DNA from: Spirosoma luteum DSM 19990
GTDB lineage: Bacteria; Bacteroidota; Bacteroidia; Cytophagales; Spirosomataceae
DNA: 64,000 bases
Direction: 5' to 3'
Assembly: GCF_000374065.1 (NCBI RefSeq)
Contig: NZ_KB893246.1
Location: forward strand, 124,001 to 188,000
A program made the position numbers and the translations under genes. The notes beneath the pieces are model-generated. The model ran no database searches. It saw only the letters and a program-made list of their open reading frames with translations, and was not told the origin of the DNA. Within the stretch, counting starts at the first letter, position 1; each line of letters opens with the position of its first letter. Shown in pieces: positions 47,345 to 55,671 of this stretch.

Positions 47345-48039
47345 CTACGTTCGCCGATAAGGCTATCCATTATTACGATAATCTGGCTGCACCAGCCAAC
47401 CTGCCGACCGGTATCAACGTGATGAACCCGTATCAGGCCCCGGCCGTGCAGGAAATTGTGCATTCTTTTTACACCCGTTTTTTCAGCGATACGAAACCGC
47501 GCGTTTTTGTGCTGGGCATCAACCCCGGCCGTTTCGGGGCGGGCGTTACGGGCATTTCATTCACCACACCCCAGAATCTGCGCCGGTACTGCGGGATTGA
47601 CAATGAGCTGCGCGATACGCCGGAATTGTCGAGTCGGTTTATTTACCAGGTCGTCGAAGCCTTCGGGGGAGCGGAGTCGTTTTACAGCTGTTTCTTTCTG
47701 AGTTCGCTGTTTCCGCTGGCGTTGACGAAGGATGGCCCCAACGGCGGACCGAAGAACTATAATTTCTATGATGACCGGGCTACTACCGCTGCCCTCTGGC
47801 CCGCCATTACGGAAACTATTCGAACGCAACTGGACTTTGGTGCCAACCGGAACGTGGCCGTTTGCCTGGGTCGGAAAAACGAAACGTACTTACGCCGACT
47901 GAATGAGCAGCAGGGCTTTTTCAGCCGTATCATTACGCTCGACCATCCCCGCTATATTTTGCAGTATAAGGCTAAAGACGTTCCTGCTTATCTGGAAAAA
48001 TACATTGCTACGCTACAGGGATGTCTGGAAGAATCATAA
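47341..48039 (+). CDS. SMUG2-like uracil-DNA glycosylase family protein
   Basis: A 232-residue cytoplasmic protein of the DUF4918/SMUG2 group of uracil-DNA glycosylases, which cut damaged bases such as uracil from DNA. VFVLGINPGRFGAGVTGISFT is the active-site loop, FYSCFFLSSLFPLAL and DHPRYILQY follow, the latter holding the His near the C-terminal DNA-binding loop. The ATG at 47341 overlaps the upstream stop; an ATG eight codons earlier is less likely. Coupling to a secreted serine hydrolase is odd and may be only transcriptional. Confidence 0.85.
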   Translation: MTTFADKAIHYYDNLAAPANLPTGINVMNPYQAPAVQEIVHSFYTRFFSDTKPRVFVLGINPGRFGAGVTGISFTTPQNLRRYCGIDNELRDTPELSSRFIYQVVEAFGGAESFYSCFFLSSLFPLALTKDGPNGGPKNYNFYDDRATTAALWPAITETIRTQLDFGANRNVAVCLGRKNETYLRRLNEQQGFFSRIITLDHPRYILQYKAKDVPAYLEKYIATLQGCLEES

Positions 48040-48070
48040 AAAAACCGGCTCCGTAAAGAGCCGGTTTTTT
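48039..48070. terminator. Bidirectional terminator
   Basis: Arms AAAAAACCGGCTC (48039-48051) and GAGCCGGTTTTTT (48058-48070) around a 6-base loop. It starts in the stop codon of the glycosylase gene and ends just before the convergent lipoprotein gene, with A/T runs usable in both directions. Confidence 0.85.
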
Positions 48071-48078
48071 AAAAGTCG

Positions 48079-48588
48079 CTATTTCTTCAGTTCCATATTG
48101 AACGTGTAAACGGTTGGATCAGGGGCCGGGTAATTTAGCATTCCCTGCCATTGCAGTTTCAGCGTGGGGCTCATACTGACGACTGTATACTCCGTTTTGG
48201 TGCCATCTGCTTTAGTAACCGTTAACTTGTTCGCATTCAACACCCATTTGCTGGATGCATCAATACCGGTGAAGGTGCTTACAGGTACCGGAATACTCTG
48301 ACACGAGCTTGGATTGTCAGTCGTTGCTGTTCCATCTGCTTTGAATGTAATGGTCAGATCGTTCAAACAGGTGGTATTACTAAATAGCAGTTTTGACGCA
48401 GCAATGAGATCGCTGAACGTGCCCAGCACCTTGGGGTCAGCGGTAAGCGTAGTGATTTTGTAACTTCCCTCAATGGTGGTGGCAGGCGCTACCGGATCGG
48501 GGTTGTCGGATTTACAACTGTCGAACCCTAATAGCAGGGCCGTAATGGATGCGCACAGGAACAGGCGCGATAGATGTGCTTTTTTCAT
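48079..48588 (-). CDS. Lipocalin-like lipoprotein of unknown function
   Basis: A 169-residue lipoprotein: MKKAHLSRLFLC, a hydrophobic core, lipobox FDSC, then an acidic linker SDNPDPVAPA typical of surface-exposed Bacteroidota lipoproteins. TIEGSYKITTL and the run of strands (LTITFKADGTATTDN, KLTVTKADGTKTEYTVV) fit the small lipocalin-like families. Two further cysteines could pair. It stands alone between two terminator-like regions; no function is proposed. Confidence 0.7.
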   Translation of the reverse strand: MKKAHLSRLFLCASITALLLGFDSCKSDNPDPVAPATTIEGSYKITTLTADPKVLGTFSDLIAASKLLFSNTTCLNDLTITFKADGTATTDNPSSCQSIPVPVSTFTGIDASSKWVLNANKLTVTKADGTKTEYTVVSMSPTLKLQWQGMLNYPAPDPTVYTFNMELKK

Positions 48589-48834
48589 TCGTTTTGGTCG
48601 TTAGAGGTAAAAAACAGCGTCATACGCCGTATTGACACGCAAATAAAAACGTTACAGGATAAATTGAGCAACGAGTTTACGTATTTTTTTGTGTTTTTTT
48701 GCGCTTAACTCTGTCGTCAGAGATAGCTACGCTGAAAAGACCGCTCGCCAACTCACCAAGGAAGGGACTATTACGTGTGTATTTTGCTTCTGATTACTCG
48801 CTTTTGCTTATCTACCCGAATCACTTATCTCCCT

Positions 48835-49170
48835 ATGCTTATAACGACTACTTCTGCCATTGAAGGCAAACGAATTACACAGTATATCGGCCTTGTCAAT
48901 GGAGAGGCTATCATTGGTGCCAACCTGGTCAAGGATTTCTTCACCAGCATCCGCGATGTAGTGGGTGGTCAGACGGGAGCTTACGTACAGGCCCTTCGCG
49001 AAGCGAAAAGTATTGCCCTGAAGGAAATGGTTGATCAGGCTACCCGCCTGGGTGCCAACACCATTATTGGCGTTGACCTGGACTATCAAACCATTGGTGC
49101 CAATGGAGCCATGCTTATGGTAAGTGCCAACGGCACGGCGGTCGTCGCCGAAAGTATAAAACCTGCTTAA
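48835..49170 (+). CDS. YbjQ/UPF0145 family protein
   Basis: A 111-residue cytoplasmic protein of the YbjQ family: MLITTTSAIEGKRITQYIGLV, LVKDFFTSIRDVVGGQTGAY, EMVDQATRLGANTIIGVDLDYQTIG. Members form pentamers and are sometimes called heavy-metal-binding, but the function is unsettled. The ATG at 48835 is the family start; the frame open from 48775 adds 20 atypical residues. It is monocistronic, ended by a strong hairpin. Confidence 0.92.
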   Translation: MLITTTSAIEGKRITQYIGLVNGEAIIGANLVKDFFTSIRDVVGGQTGAYVQALREAKSIALKEMVDQATRLGANTIIGVDLDYQTIGANGAMLMVSANGTAVVAESIKPA

Positions 49171-49275
49171 TAGAAAAGCTTCGGGTTGGTAGTAGTTCCA
49201 GTGAACCAGAAAGCAGCAAAGTAACCGTAATTTTTCCTGGTTACAGGTTATATGAAACCTATTTAGCCTGAAAAA

Positions 49276-49308
49276 CAACAGGGGCCGTGATTATCACGGC
49301 CCCTGTTG
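49276..49308. terminator. Bidirectional terminator
   Basis: Perfect 15-base arms (49276-49290 and 49294-49308) with a 3-base loop and a GGGGCCGTGA core, between the convergent YbjQ and AAA+ ATPase genes. An A-rich flank on each side supplies T runs in both directions. Confidence 0.8.
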
Positions 49309-49333
49309 CGTAAAAATAAACTATAGATGCGAC

Positions 49334-50863
49334 CTAGTACCGGTCGTCATCGTCTTCCTCTTCTTCGCCAAAAGTAGCATCCGGGTTGAACATAGACCCC
49401 AGCAGGTCTTTGAAGGATAATCCGGTGTCCATTGCTTTCTTTCCCACCAGTGAGTGTTCTGCCAGGCCGTGCAATGCAAACTCCATCATGAATAACTTCT
49501 CGGATTTGCTCAGCTTCGGATGAAACTGATCCACAATATCATCCAGGCCATCAATTGTCTGTAGCCTGGCTTCGTAATCCCGGTTGGTCAGGTCGTTCAG
49601 GATGTCCATCGTATTCCCGTCGCCAAACCAGTCGGTCACTTTGCGGTACGGGTTACCCCGCTTGTCTTTTTTGGCCTTTTCCGGATTCGGGAAATATTGT
49701 AAAAACTGATTCCGGATGGCTTTTCCAATCAGGTTCTGAGCCACAATAACCGGACCCTCTACTTCCCCTTCGTACACCAACTCGACTTTGCCGCAAATGG
49801 CGGGAACCACACCGTACAGATCGGCAATGCGGACGTGTGTTTCTTTTTCGCCGTTGAGCAGCGTACGGCGTTCGGCGGAGGAGAGCAGGTTCTCGTAAGC
49901 GGAAATTGTCATCCGGGCCGAAACGCCACTTTTAGAATCGACATATTCGCTTTCGCGCGCTTCGATAGCTACCTGCTCAATCAAATCGGCAATCAGCTCA
50001 TTGGCCTTCACCATGCTTTTCTGCTCCTTCTTGATAACAGCCTCCTGCATAGTGATTTTCTTCCCAATCTCGATTGATTTCGGATAGTGGGTCACAATCT
50101 GCGAGTCGATACGGTCTTTCAACGGGGTAACAATACTGCCCCGGTTGGTATAATCCTCCGGGTTTGCCGTGAATACGAACTGAATATCGAGCGGAAGGCG
50201 GAGTTTGAAACCCCGAATCTGAATGTCACCCTCCTGCAAAATATTGAACAGCGACACCTGAATACGAGCCTGTAAATCGGGTAGTTCGTTGATCACGAAA
50301 ATGCAGCGGTGCGAGCGTGGAATCAGACCGAAGTGAATTGTACGCTCATCCGAATAGGGTAGTTTGAGGGTAGCCGCTTTAATCGGATCAACATCCCCAA
50401 TGAGGTCAGCCACTGATACGTCGGGGGTAGCGAGTTTCTCGGTGTAGCGATCACTGCGGTGCATCCAGGCGATGGGCGTCTGATCACCTTTTTCGGCAAT
50501 CAGGTCAATGGCAAAGCGGGAAAGTGGCTCCAGCGGATCATCGTTCAGTTCCGACCCGGCCACTATGGGGATGTATTCATCCAGCAAATTGACCATCAGG
50601 CGGGCAATCCGTGTTTTAGCCTGCCCTCGCAATCCCAGCAGGTTGATATGGTGCATCGACAGAATAGCCCGTTCCACATCGGGGATAACCGTGTCTTCGT
50701 ACCCCCAGATACCCGGAAAAACGTCTTCTTTGTTCTTGATTCGCTCAATCAGATTGTCACGCAATTCCTGTTTGATGGATCGGGGCTGATAGCCAATGGC
50801 CTTCAGTTCGCCTAGTGTGTTGGTAAGTATTAGTTTTGATGCTTTCAGGCTGCGGTAGTTCAT
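49334..50863 (-). CDS. MoxR/Mg-chelatase-like AAA+ ATPase
   Basis: A 509-residue cytoplasmic AAA+ protein. Walker A is GLRGQAKT at 77-84, the Walker B region reads FVINELP with Asn192-Glu193 where most relatives have Asp-Glu, and sensor-1 is FTANPEDY near 222, then IVTPLKDRIDSQIVTHYP. The order recalls the ChlI/BchI subunit of Mg-chelatase and MoxR proteins, which usually work with a VWA-domain partner to remodel proteins. No such partner is adjacent. The acidic tail GEEEEDDDDRY resembles a disordered anchor. Confidence 0.82.
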   Translation of the reverse strand: MNYRSLKASKLILTNTLGELKAIGYQPRSIKQELRDNLIERIKNKEDVFPGIWGYEDTVIPDVERAILSMHHINLLGLRGQAKTRIARLMVNLLDEYIPIVAGSELNDDPLEPLSRFAIDLIAEKGDQTPIAWMHRSDRYTEKLATPDVSVADLIGDVDPIKAATLKLPYSDERTIHFGLIPRSHRCIFVINELPDLQARIQVSLFNILQEGDIQIRGFKLRLPLDIQFVFTANPEDYTNRGSIVTPLKDRIDSQIVTHYPKSIEIGKKITMQEAVIKKEQKSMVKANELIADLIEQVAIEARESEYVDSKSGVSARMTISAYENLLSSAERRTLLNGEKETHVRIADLYGVVPAICGKVELVYEGEVEGPVIVAQNLIGKAIRNQFLQYFPNPEKAKKDKRGNPYRKVTDWFGDGNTMDILNDLTNRDYEARLQTIDGLDDIVDQFHPKLSKSEKLFMMEFALHGLAEHSLVGKKAMDTGLSFKDLLGSMFNPDATFGEEEEDDDDRY

Positions 50864-51040
50864 TCGTATAAGAGTAATGAGAAATGGATAATGGGCGTTA
50901 TAAATGGGTATCAGGCCCCGTTACAGCTACGTATACATTACCCAATTCTTCTAACAGGCTTTAGTAGAAAATGGTTTTTCGTTCGGCAAATTGACTAATT
51001 TTACCAATTATGCGTCGGGCCGGAACACCCGCTGCTTCCT

Positions 51041-52834
51041 ATGAAGGCTATTATATCATTTTTCTTTTTGCTTGTTGTATTACTGGGCGTAGCGAGTTGT
51101 CGCGTTCAGCGTAATCCGCCCGAATTAACGGGTCTGTCGGCCTCCGAAGCATTTGTGGGAGACCCACTACTCCTGACGGGGTACCAATTCGGCTCCAGCC
51201 CAACGGTGACGTTTGGCATTGCTACATCAGTTACCACCGCAGCCATCACCAGCCAGGACGAGAATACGATTCGTATAGTGGTACCGGGAATTAAGCCCGG
51301 CCCGACTCAGATTCGGGTTCAGACGGACGAGGGTGTTTCGGACCCGCTGCCCTTTGTGGTTAAGCAACCAACTCCCGTTGTGGCAGCTATTAGCCCCACA
51401 AACGGGCTTCAGGGTTCACTCGTTGTCATTACTGGTACCTTCCTTAATCAGATTAGGCGGATTCGGTTCGATGATGTCAACGCGGAGATAAAAGACAGTA
51501 CCGCTCAGCAATTGACCATCGTGGTTCCTGCCATCCTCCCCCGCGGACCGGTGCCCCTGGTGGTCGAGACGGCAGGGGGCGCTGTTTCTAACCGGTTCAT
51601 CGTATCCGGAACGCCCCAAATTACCAGCATCAGCCCTTTGCAGGCCAGACCCGGTGCAGAACTGGTTATAAAAGGGCAGAATCTGACGGATGGTATTGTC
51701 AGTATCAATGGGCTGGTAACCGATAAAGCAACCACAACCGTAAAGGATACCGAAATTCGAACCATCATCCCAGCCACGGCAACATCGGGTTTGGTACGGG
51801 TGAGCGTATTTGAAACGCTGCTGACTGCCAGCACGGATACGCTCAAAATCGTTCAATCGCCCCTTATCGCCAATTTGCTCGCTCAGGACGGGATAACAGG
51901 GGATAAACTGACCATTGTGGGGCGTAACTTCAGGGATATAACAGCCGTATCGTTGGGCAGTACGCCCGCTACTTTCCGCATTATAAGCGATACACAGCTT
52001 GAAGCGACCGTGCCCGCCCTAGCGGCCTCCGGCCCTGTAAAGGTGTCGGCCAGTGGTATAGGAGGCACTACGACCGCTACCGACCCCTTCTTCTTTTACC
52101 TGCCGCCATCCAACCTCGTCGTTACGCCGTCCCAGCAGCTTCCCGGCAGACCGCTTACAATCTCCGGCAAAAACCTGTACCGTATTACCACTGTTACGGT
52201 CAGCGGCATTCAGGTGCCTATCACCAGCCGGAATGAAGGAGTTGACCTGCTGATTGGTGTACCCCCTGATGCCCTAAGTGGCCAGGTGGTCGTTTCGAGC
52301 CGGGCGGGTAGTGCCTCTGCTCCCTTGTCTGTATTGCAGCCCCCCGTCATTACCGCCGTTTTACCCACAAAAGCGCGACCGGGCGACCAGGTAGTGATTC
52401 AGGGAAACTTCCTGATGAATGCCCAGATTTTCTTTACCGGTGCTGTAACCGCAGCTGCAGATGGGGGTAAAAATGAAGATAAAGAGCGATGGGTAATCGT
52501 ACCGACAGCCACTCAGACTGGACCAATACGGATAGTCAATGCAGCCGGAGAAACCACCAGCACAACCTCTTTCACACCCATTCGGCTGGTAACGATTACC
52601 GATTTTACGCCCAAGTCAGCTAAAGCCGGAATTGAGGTTTTCTTTACCGGGCAGAACCTGGCTACCGTAACGGCCGTTAAATTCAATGGCGGCACATCGG
52701 CCCCGGCTACGTTTAGGGTATCGGGTGGTACATTGGCCGTAACGGTCCCTGCGGATGCAGTTACGGGTCAGATATGCCTGACCAACGACGCGGGTACCGT
52801 GTGTACCAGCAGTAATTTCACCGTCACCAAGTAG
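51041..52834 (+). CDS. Lipoprotein with seven IPT/TIG domains
   Basis: A 597-residue lipoprotein (lipobox GVASC) built from seven tandem IPT/TIG immunoglobulin-like units of about 80 residues. Repeat openings are recognisable: ISPTNGLQGSLVVITG, ISPLQARPGAELVIKG, ITGDKLTIVG, LPGRPLTISG, ARPGDQVVIQG, AKAGIEVFFTG. Such arrays act as stalks or carbohydrate/protein-binding modules on the cell surface. There is no catalytic domain. A TAATTTTA stretch 25-35 bases upstream of the start is one mismatch from the TAnnTTTG element. Confidence 0.85.
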   Translation: MKAIISFFFLLVVLLGVASCRVQRNPPELTGLSASEAFVGDPLLLTGYQFGSSPTVTFGIATSVTTAAITSQDENTIRIVVPGIKPGPTQIRVQTDEGVSDPLPFVVKQPTPVVAAISPTNGLQGSLVVITGTFLNQIRRIRFDDVNAEIKDSTAQQLTIVVPAILPRGPVPLVVETAGGAVSNRFIVSGTPQITSISPLQARPGAELVIKGQNLTDGIVSINGLVTDKATTTVKDTEIRTIIPATATSGLVRVSVFETLLTASTDTLKIVQSPLIANLLAQDGITGDKLTIVGRNFRDITAVSLGSTPATFRIISDTQLEATVPALAASGPVKVSASGIGGTTTATDPFFFYLPPSNLVVTPSQQLPGRPLTISGKNLYRITTVTVSGIQVPITSRNEGVDLLIGVPPDALSGQVVVSSRAGSASAPLSVLQPPVITAVLPTKARPGDQVVIQGNFLMNAQIFFTGAVTAAADGGKNEDKERWVIVPTATQTGPIRIVNAAGETTSTTSFTPIRLVTITDFTPKSAKAGIEVFFTGQNLATVTAVKFNGGTSAPATFRVSGGTLAVTVPADAVTGQICLTNDAGTVCTSSNFTVTK

Positions 52835-52930
52835 AGCCCGATGCGGCTCATAGGCATCAGCAATACACTAAAATCGTGGCTATGATTTCAACCATCCGGT
52901 TGTTAGCCGCAAGGTATTGTTGCACCGGGC

Positions 52931-53869
52931 CTACGCGGTTTGAATTTGCCGAACCAGTACTTCATTGATGCGTACGTAACTTTCGTGCGTCCAGCCTGCT
53001 ACGTGCGGGGTTAGTACAACGCGGTCCGACTGACGCAGGTAATCAAAAGCCATCTGCTGACCCGGCGTCAGTTTTGTTATCTTTTCATTCTCCAGTACAT
53101 CCAGGCAGGCACCACGAATTTTGCCCTGCTGTAATCCACGTACGACGGCCTCCAGTGACACAATTTCGCCCCGGGCAATATTGATCAGGTAAAATGGTTT
53201 GGCAAACCGGTCAATGAACGCATCATTTACCATCGTGCGGGTATCGTCAGTTAACGGGATGTGTAGACTCAGCACATCCGCTTCGGCCATGATTTCGGCC
53301 ATTGTAGCCTCCTGGACCAATGCACTGCCGTAGTTTGTCAGAAATTTATCGTAGGCCAGCACCCGGCATCCGAAACCACTCAGTCGTTGCGCCGTAGCCC
53401 GGCCATTATTACCAAAACCAACCAGACCCACCGTTAGACTCCCAAGTTCGTACCCCCGGTTGCCTTCCCGATCCCATATCCCCTGCCGCACTTCCCGGTC
53501 TGCTTTCAGGATAGTAGCAAGCAGTGCCAGTAACATACCAACCGCGTGTTCAGCTACGGCATCACGGTTCCCCTCGCCCGCATGAAAAACCGCAATGTCC
53601 CGGCGTTTGGCAGCATCAAGGTCGATCAAATCCAGCCCGGCACCAGCACGTCCGATAAAGCGCAGCATAGGTGCCCGATTAAGTAGCTCCTCGTCAACGT
53701 TCGTCTTACTACGAATAATAAGTCCGGTGTAGGGAGGGAGCGATGCCAGTAGTTCGGCACGGGTGATGGTCGGTTTATAGTCGTAGATAAAGCCCGCTTT
53801 ATCGAGCATGGCAAAAAGGGACGGATGCATTTCATCCGCAATCAGAATAGCAGGTTGATTCTGGAACAT
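52931..53869 (-). CDS. D-2-hydroxyacid dehydrogenase, SerA-like
   Basis: A 312-residue NAD-dependent dehydrogenase of 2-hydroxyacids. VGLVGFGNNGRATAQRL is the NAD-binding loop, NIARGEIV holds the catalytic Arg, LDVLENEK the Glu, and LTPHVAGWT the proton-donor His. It resembles the catalytic core of phosphoglycerate dehydrogenase but lacks the regulatory ACT domain, so phosphoglycerate, glyoxylate or another 2-oxoacid could be the substrate. It is monocistronic and divergent from the pdxA gene. Confidence 0.87.
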   Translation of the reverse strand: MFQNQPAILIADEMHPSLFAMLDKAGFIYDYKPTITRAELLASLPPYTGLIIRSKTNVDEELLNRAPMLRFIGRAGAGLDLIDLDAAKRRDIAVFHAGEGNRDAVAEHAVGMLLALLATILKADREVRQGIWDREGNRGYELGSLTVGLVGFGNNGRATAQRLSGFGCRVLAYDKFLTNYGSALVQEATMAEIMAEADVLSLHIPLTDDTRTMVNDAFIDRFAKPFYLINIARGEIVSLEAVVRGLQQGKIRGACLDVLENEKITKLTPGQQMAFDYLRQSDRVVLTPHVAGWTHESYVRINEVLVRQIQTA

Positions 53870-53972
53870 TCGGGGCTTTTCGTAACTTGCAGGCTATTAA
53901 TCTCACATGGTCACCCTGTTTTCGACAGGAGAAGGGTGTAGGTGAGTTTTTTGGCGAAACTACAAAAAGTAT

Positions 53973-55574
53973 ATGGAACCACGCCAACCGAACGAAGCAA
54001 ACCAGTCACTACCTATCAGCCCCAAAGTTGAGGCAGCAACAGATGAAAATCTGAGCAACACCCCATCGCCCAAGCCGGAGAAGCGATCAGGCAATCAATC
54101 CCTTTCTAATCGGCAGGATGTCCCGTACCGAAATAGCAATAATCGGGTAGATCACGCTTCTGATGAACCAGATGGCGCAGCCCAGCCAGAACGCTCTTTC
54201 AAGCCAGTACCGAATCAGCGGAATAATCGCCAGCAACCGGGCCAGAATGAGGAACAACGGCAAAAAGGTCAGCGCGACAATCGACCGGACCGGGAAAACC
54301 GACCGGAGAAAGAAAATAAACAGGAGCGGGAGAACCGGCCGGAGAAAGAAAATCAAAATCGGCCAGATCGGGAGAATCGGCCGGACAGCCGGGGGCAAAG
54401 GTCGCAGGAAGGTCGTCAGCGGGGCGAAGGCCGCTCTGACCGCGACCGGGGCAATCGCAATCAGCCTCGGGAATCCCTGTTTGGCGACTCAGATACCCGC
54501 GATTTTGGGAACCAGCCCCCGGTAGCAACTGAATATGCGGGACGGGAAGACCGGCTTGTTATCGGCATTTCGCTGGGCGATTACAACGGCATTGGGCCAG
54601 AAGTAATTTTGAAAGCCTTACAAAACAACCGGTTACAGAAAATATGCACACCCGTCATTTACGGCTCAATGCGAATTCTGAATCGGTATCGTAACCTGCT
54701 CAACCTGAAAGACTGGACATTGAACGGTGCCCAGACGATTGGGCAGATCAGTCATAAACTAACGAACGTTATTACGTGCTGGCCCGACCAGAATCAGGAT
54801 ATTCAGCCGGGGCAGGTAACGCCCGAAGCCGGGCAGGCGGCACTGGCCTGTTTGCAACGGGCCGTGGATGACCTGAAAGAGGGCAAGTTGGATGCCCTGG
54901 TAACGGCTCCGATAAACAAGTACAACATTCAGTCGGAGGAGTTCAACTTTCCGGGTCATACCGAATACCTGGCGCAGCAGTTTGGCGTTCAGGATAACCT
55001 CATGTTTCTGGTTAGCGATACCCTGCGCGTTGGCGTGGTAACGGGCCATGTGCCGCTGGGAAGTGTCCGGCAGGAAATAACTCAGGAGCGAATTGCTCAG
55101 AAGCTAAAACTGATGATGCACTCGCTGAAACAGGATTTCGGCATTGAGCGGCCTAAAATTGCGGTGCTGGGCCTAAACCCACACGCAGGGGAAGAAGGCT
55201 TGCTGGGAAATGAAGAAAAGGACATCATCAAGCCCCTGCTCACCCGGCTGCTGGATAAAGGTGAACTGGTTTTTGGCCCCTACCCGGCCGATGGCTTTTT
55301 TGGCACCCGAGCCTATCGAAAGTTCGACGCCGTGCTGGCCATGTACCATGACCAGGGTCTTATTCCGTTCAAGGCCATAGCTTTCGAGGAAGGGGTCAAT
55401 TTTACGGCGGGTATGCCCGCCGTCCGTACATCTCCCGACCATGGTACTGCCTACGATATTGCCGGTAAGAATCTTGCCGATGAAACATCCATGGTACAGG
55501 CCATTTATACCGCTATAGATGTAGCCCGTAACCGAAAAGAATACCTGGAACTGGAAGCAGGTAAGCTGAAATAG
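53973..55574 (+). CDS. pdxA: 4-hydroxythreonine-4-phosphate dehydrogenase with a 190-residue disordered extension
   Basis: The catalytic part (about residues 193-533, normal length) oxidises 4-phosphohydroxy-threonine in pyridoxal phosphate synthesis. VIGISLGDYNGIGPEVI opens it; the metal His residues lie in FPGHTEYLAQ, LNPHAGEEG and YHDQGLIPFK. Residues 1-192 are a low-complexity extension rich in Arg, Asn, Glu, Gln and Pro, with repeated ENRPEKEN/RPDREN units between 98 and 145. No Met lies between residue 1 and the core, so the long start is required unless a non-ATG codon is used. Its role (RNA or membrane tethering?) is unknown. Confidence 0.9.
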   Translation: MEPRQPNEANQSLPISPKVEAATDENLSNTPSPKPEKRSGNQSLSNRQDVPYRNSNNRVDHASDEPDGAAQPERSFKPVPNQRNNRQQPGQNEEQRQKGQRDNRPDRENRPEKENKQERENRPEKENQNRPDRENRPDSRGQRSQEGRQRGEGRSDRDRGNRNQPRESLFGDSDTRDFGNQPPVATEYAGREDRLVIGISLGDYNGIGPEVILKALQNNRLQKICTPVIYGSMRILNRYRNLLNLKDWTLNGAQTIGQISHKLTNVITCWPDQNQDIQPGQVTPEAGQAALACLQRAVDDLKEGKLDALVTAPINKYNIQSEEFNFPGHTEYLAQQFGVQDNLMFLVSDTLRVGVVTGHVPLGSVRQEITQERIAQKLKLMMHSLKQDFGIERPKIAVLGLNPHAGEEGLLGNEEKDIIKPLLTRLLDKGELVFGPYPADGFFGTRAYRKFDAVLAMYHDQGLIPFKAIAFEEGVNFTAGMPAVRTSPDHGTAYDIAGKNLADETSMVQAIYTAIDVARNRKEYLELEAGKLK

Positions 55575-55577
55575 GTC

Positions 55578-55659
55578 TATGGTTTACGGTGGCGCAACGT
55601 GGTCTGAAAAACCGGCTACTGCTTAACCAGATACCGTAAACCAGATACCGTAAACCATA
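55578..55659. repeat. Hairpin between pdxA and yicC
   Basis: Arms tatggtttacggt (55578-55590) and accgtaaaccata (55647-55659) pair perfectly. They lie between the pdxA stop and the yicC ATG on the same strand. Confidence 0.6.
55627..55654 (+). repeat. Tandem 14-base duplication
   Basis: The unit ccagataccgtaaa occurs twice in a row (55627-55640 and 55641-55654), giving two possible partners for the left arm of the surrounding hairpin. Confidence 0.75.
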
Positions 55660-55671
55660 AACGATTCTCTA

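Noticed and set aside
53973..54548. The PdxA extension as a separate gene or frameshift artefact
   Set aside because: The frame is open without interruption from the ATG into the catalytic core, and no internal Met exists before the core.
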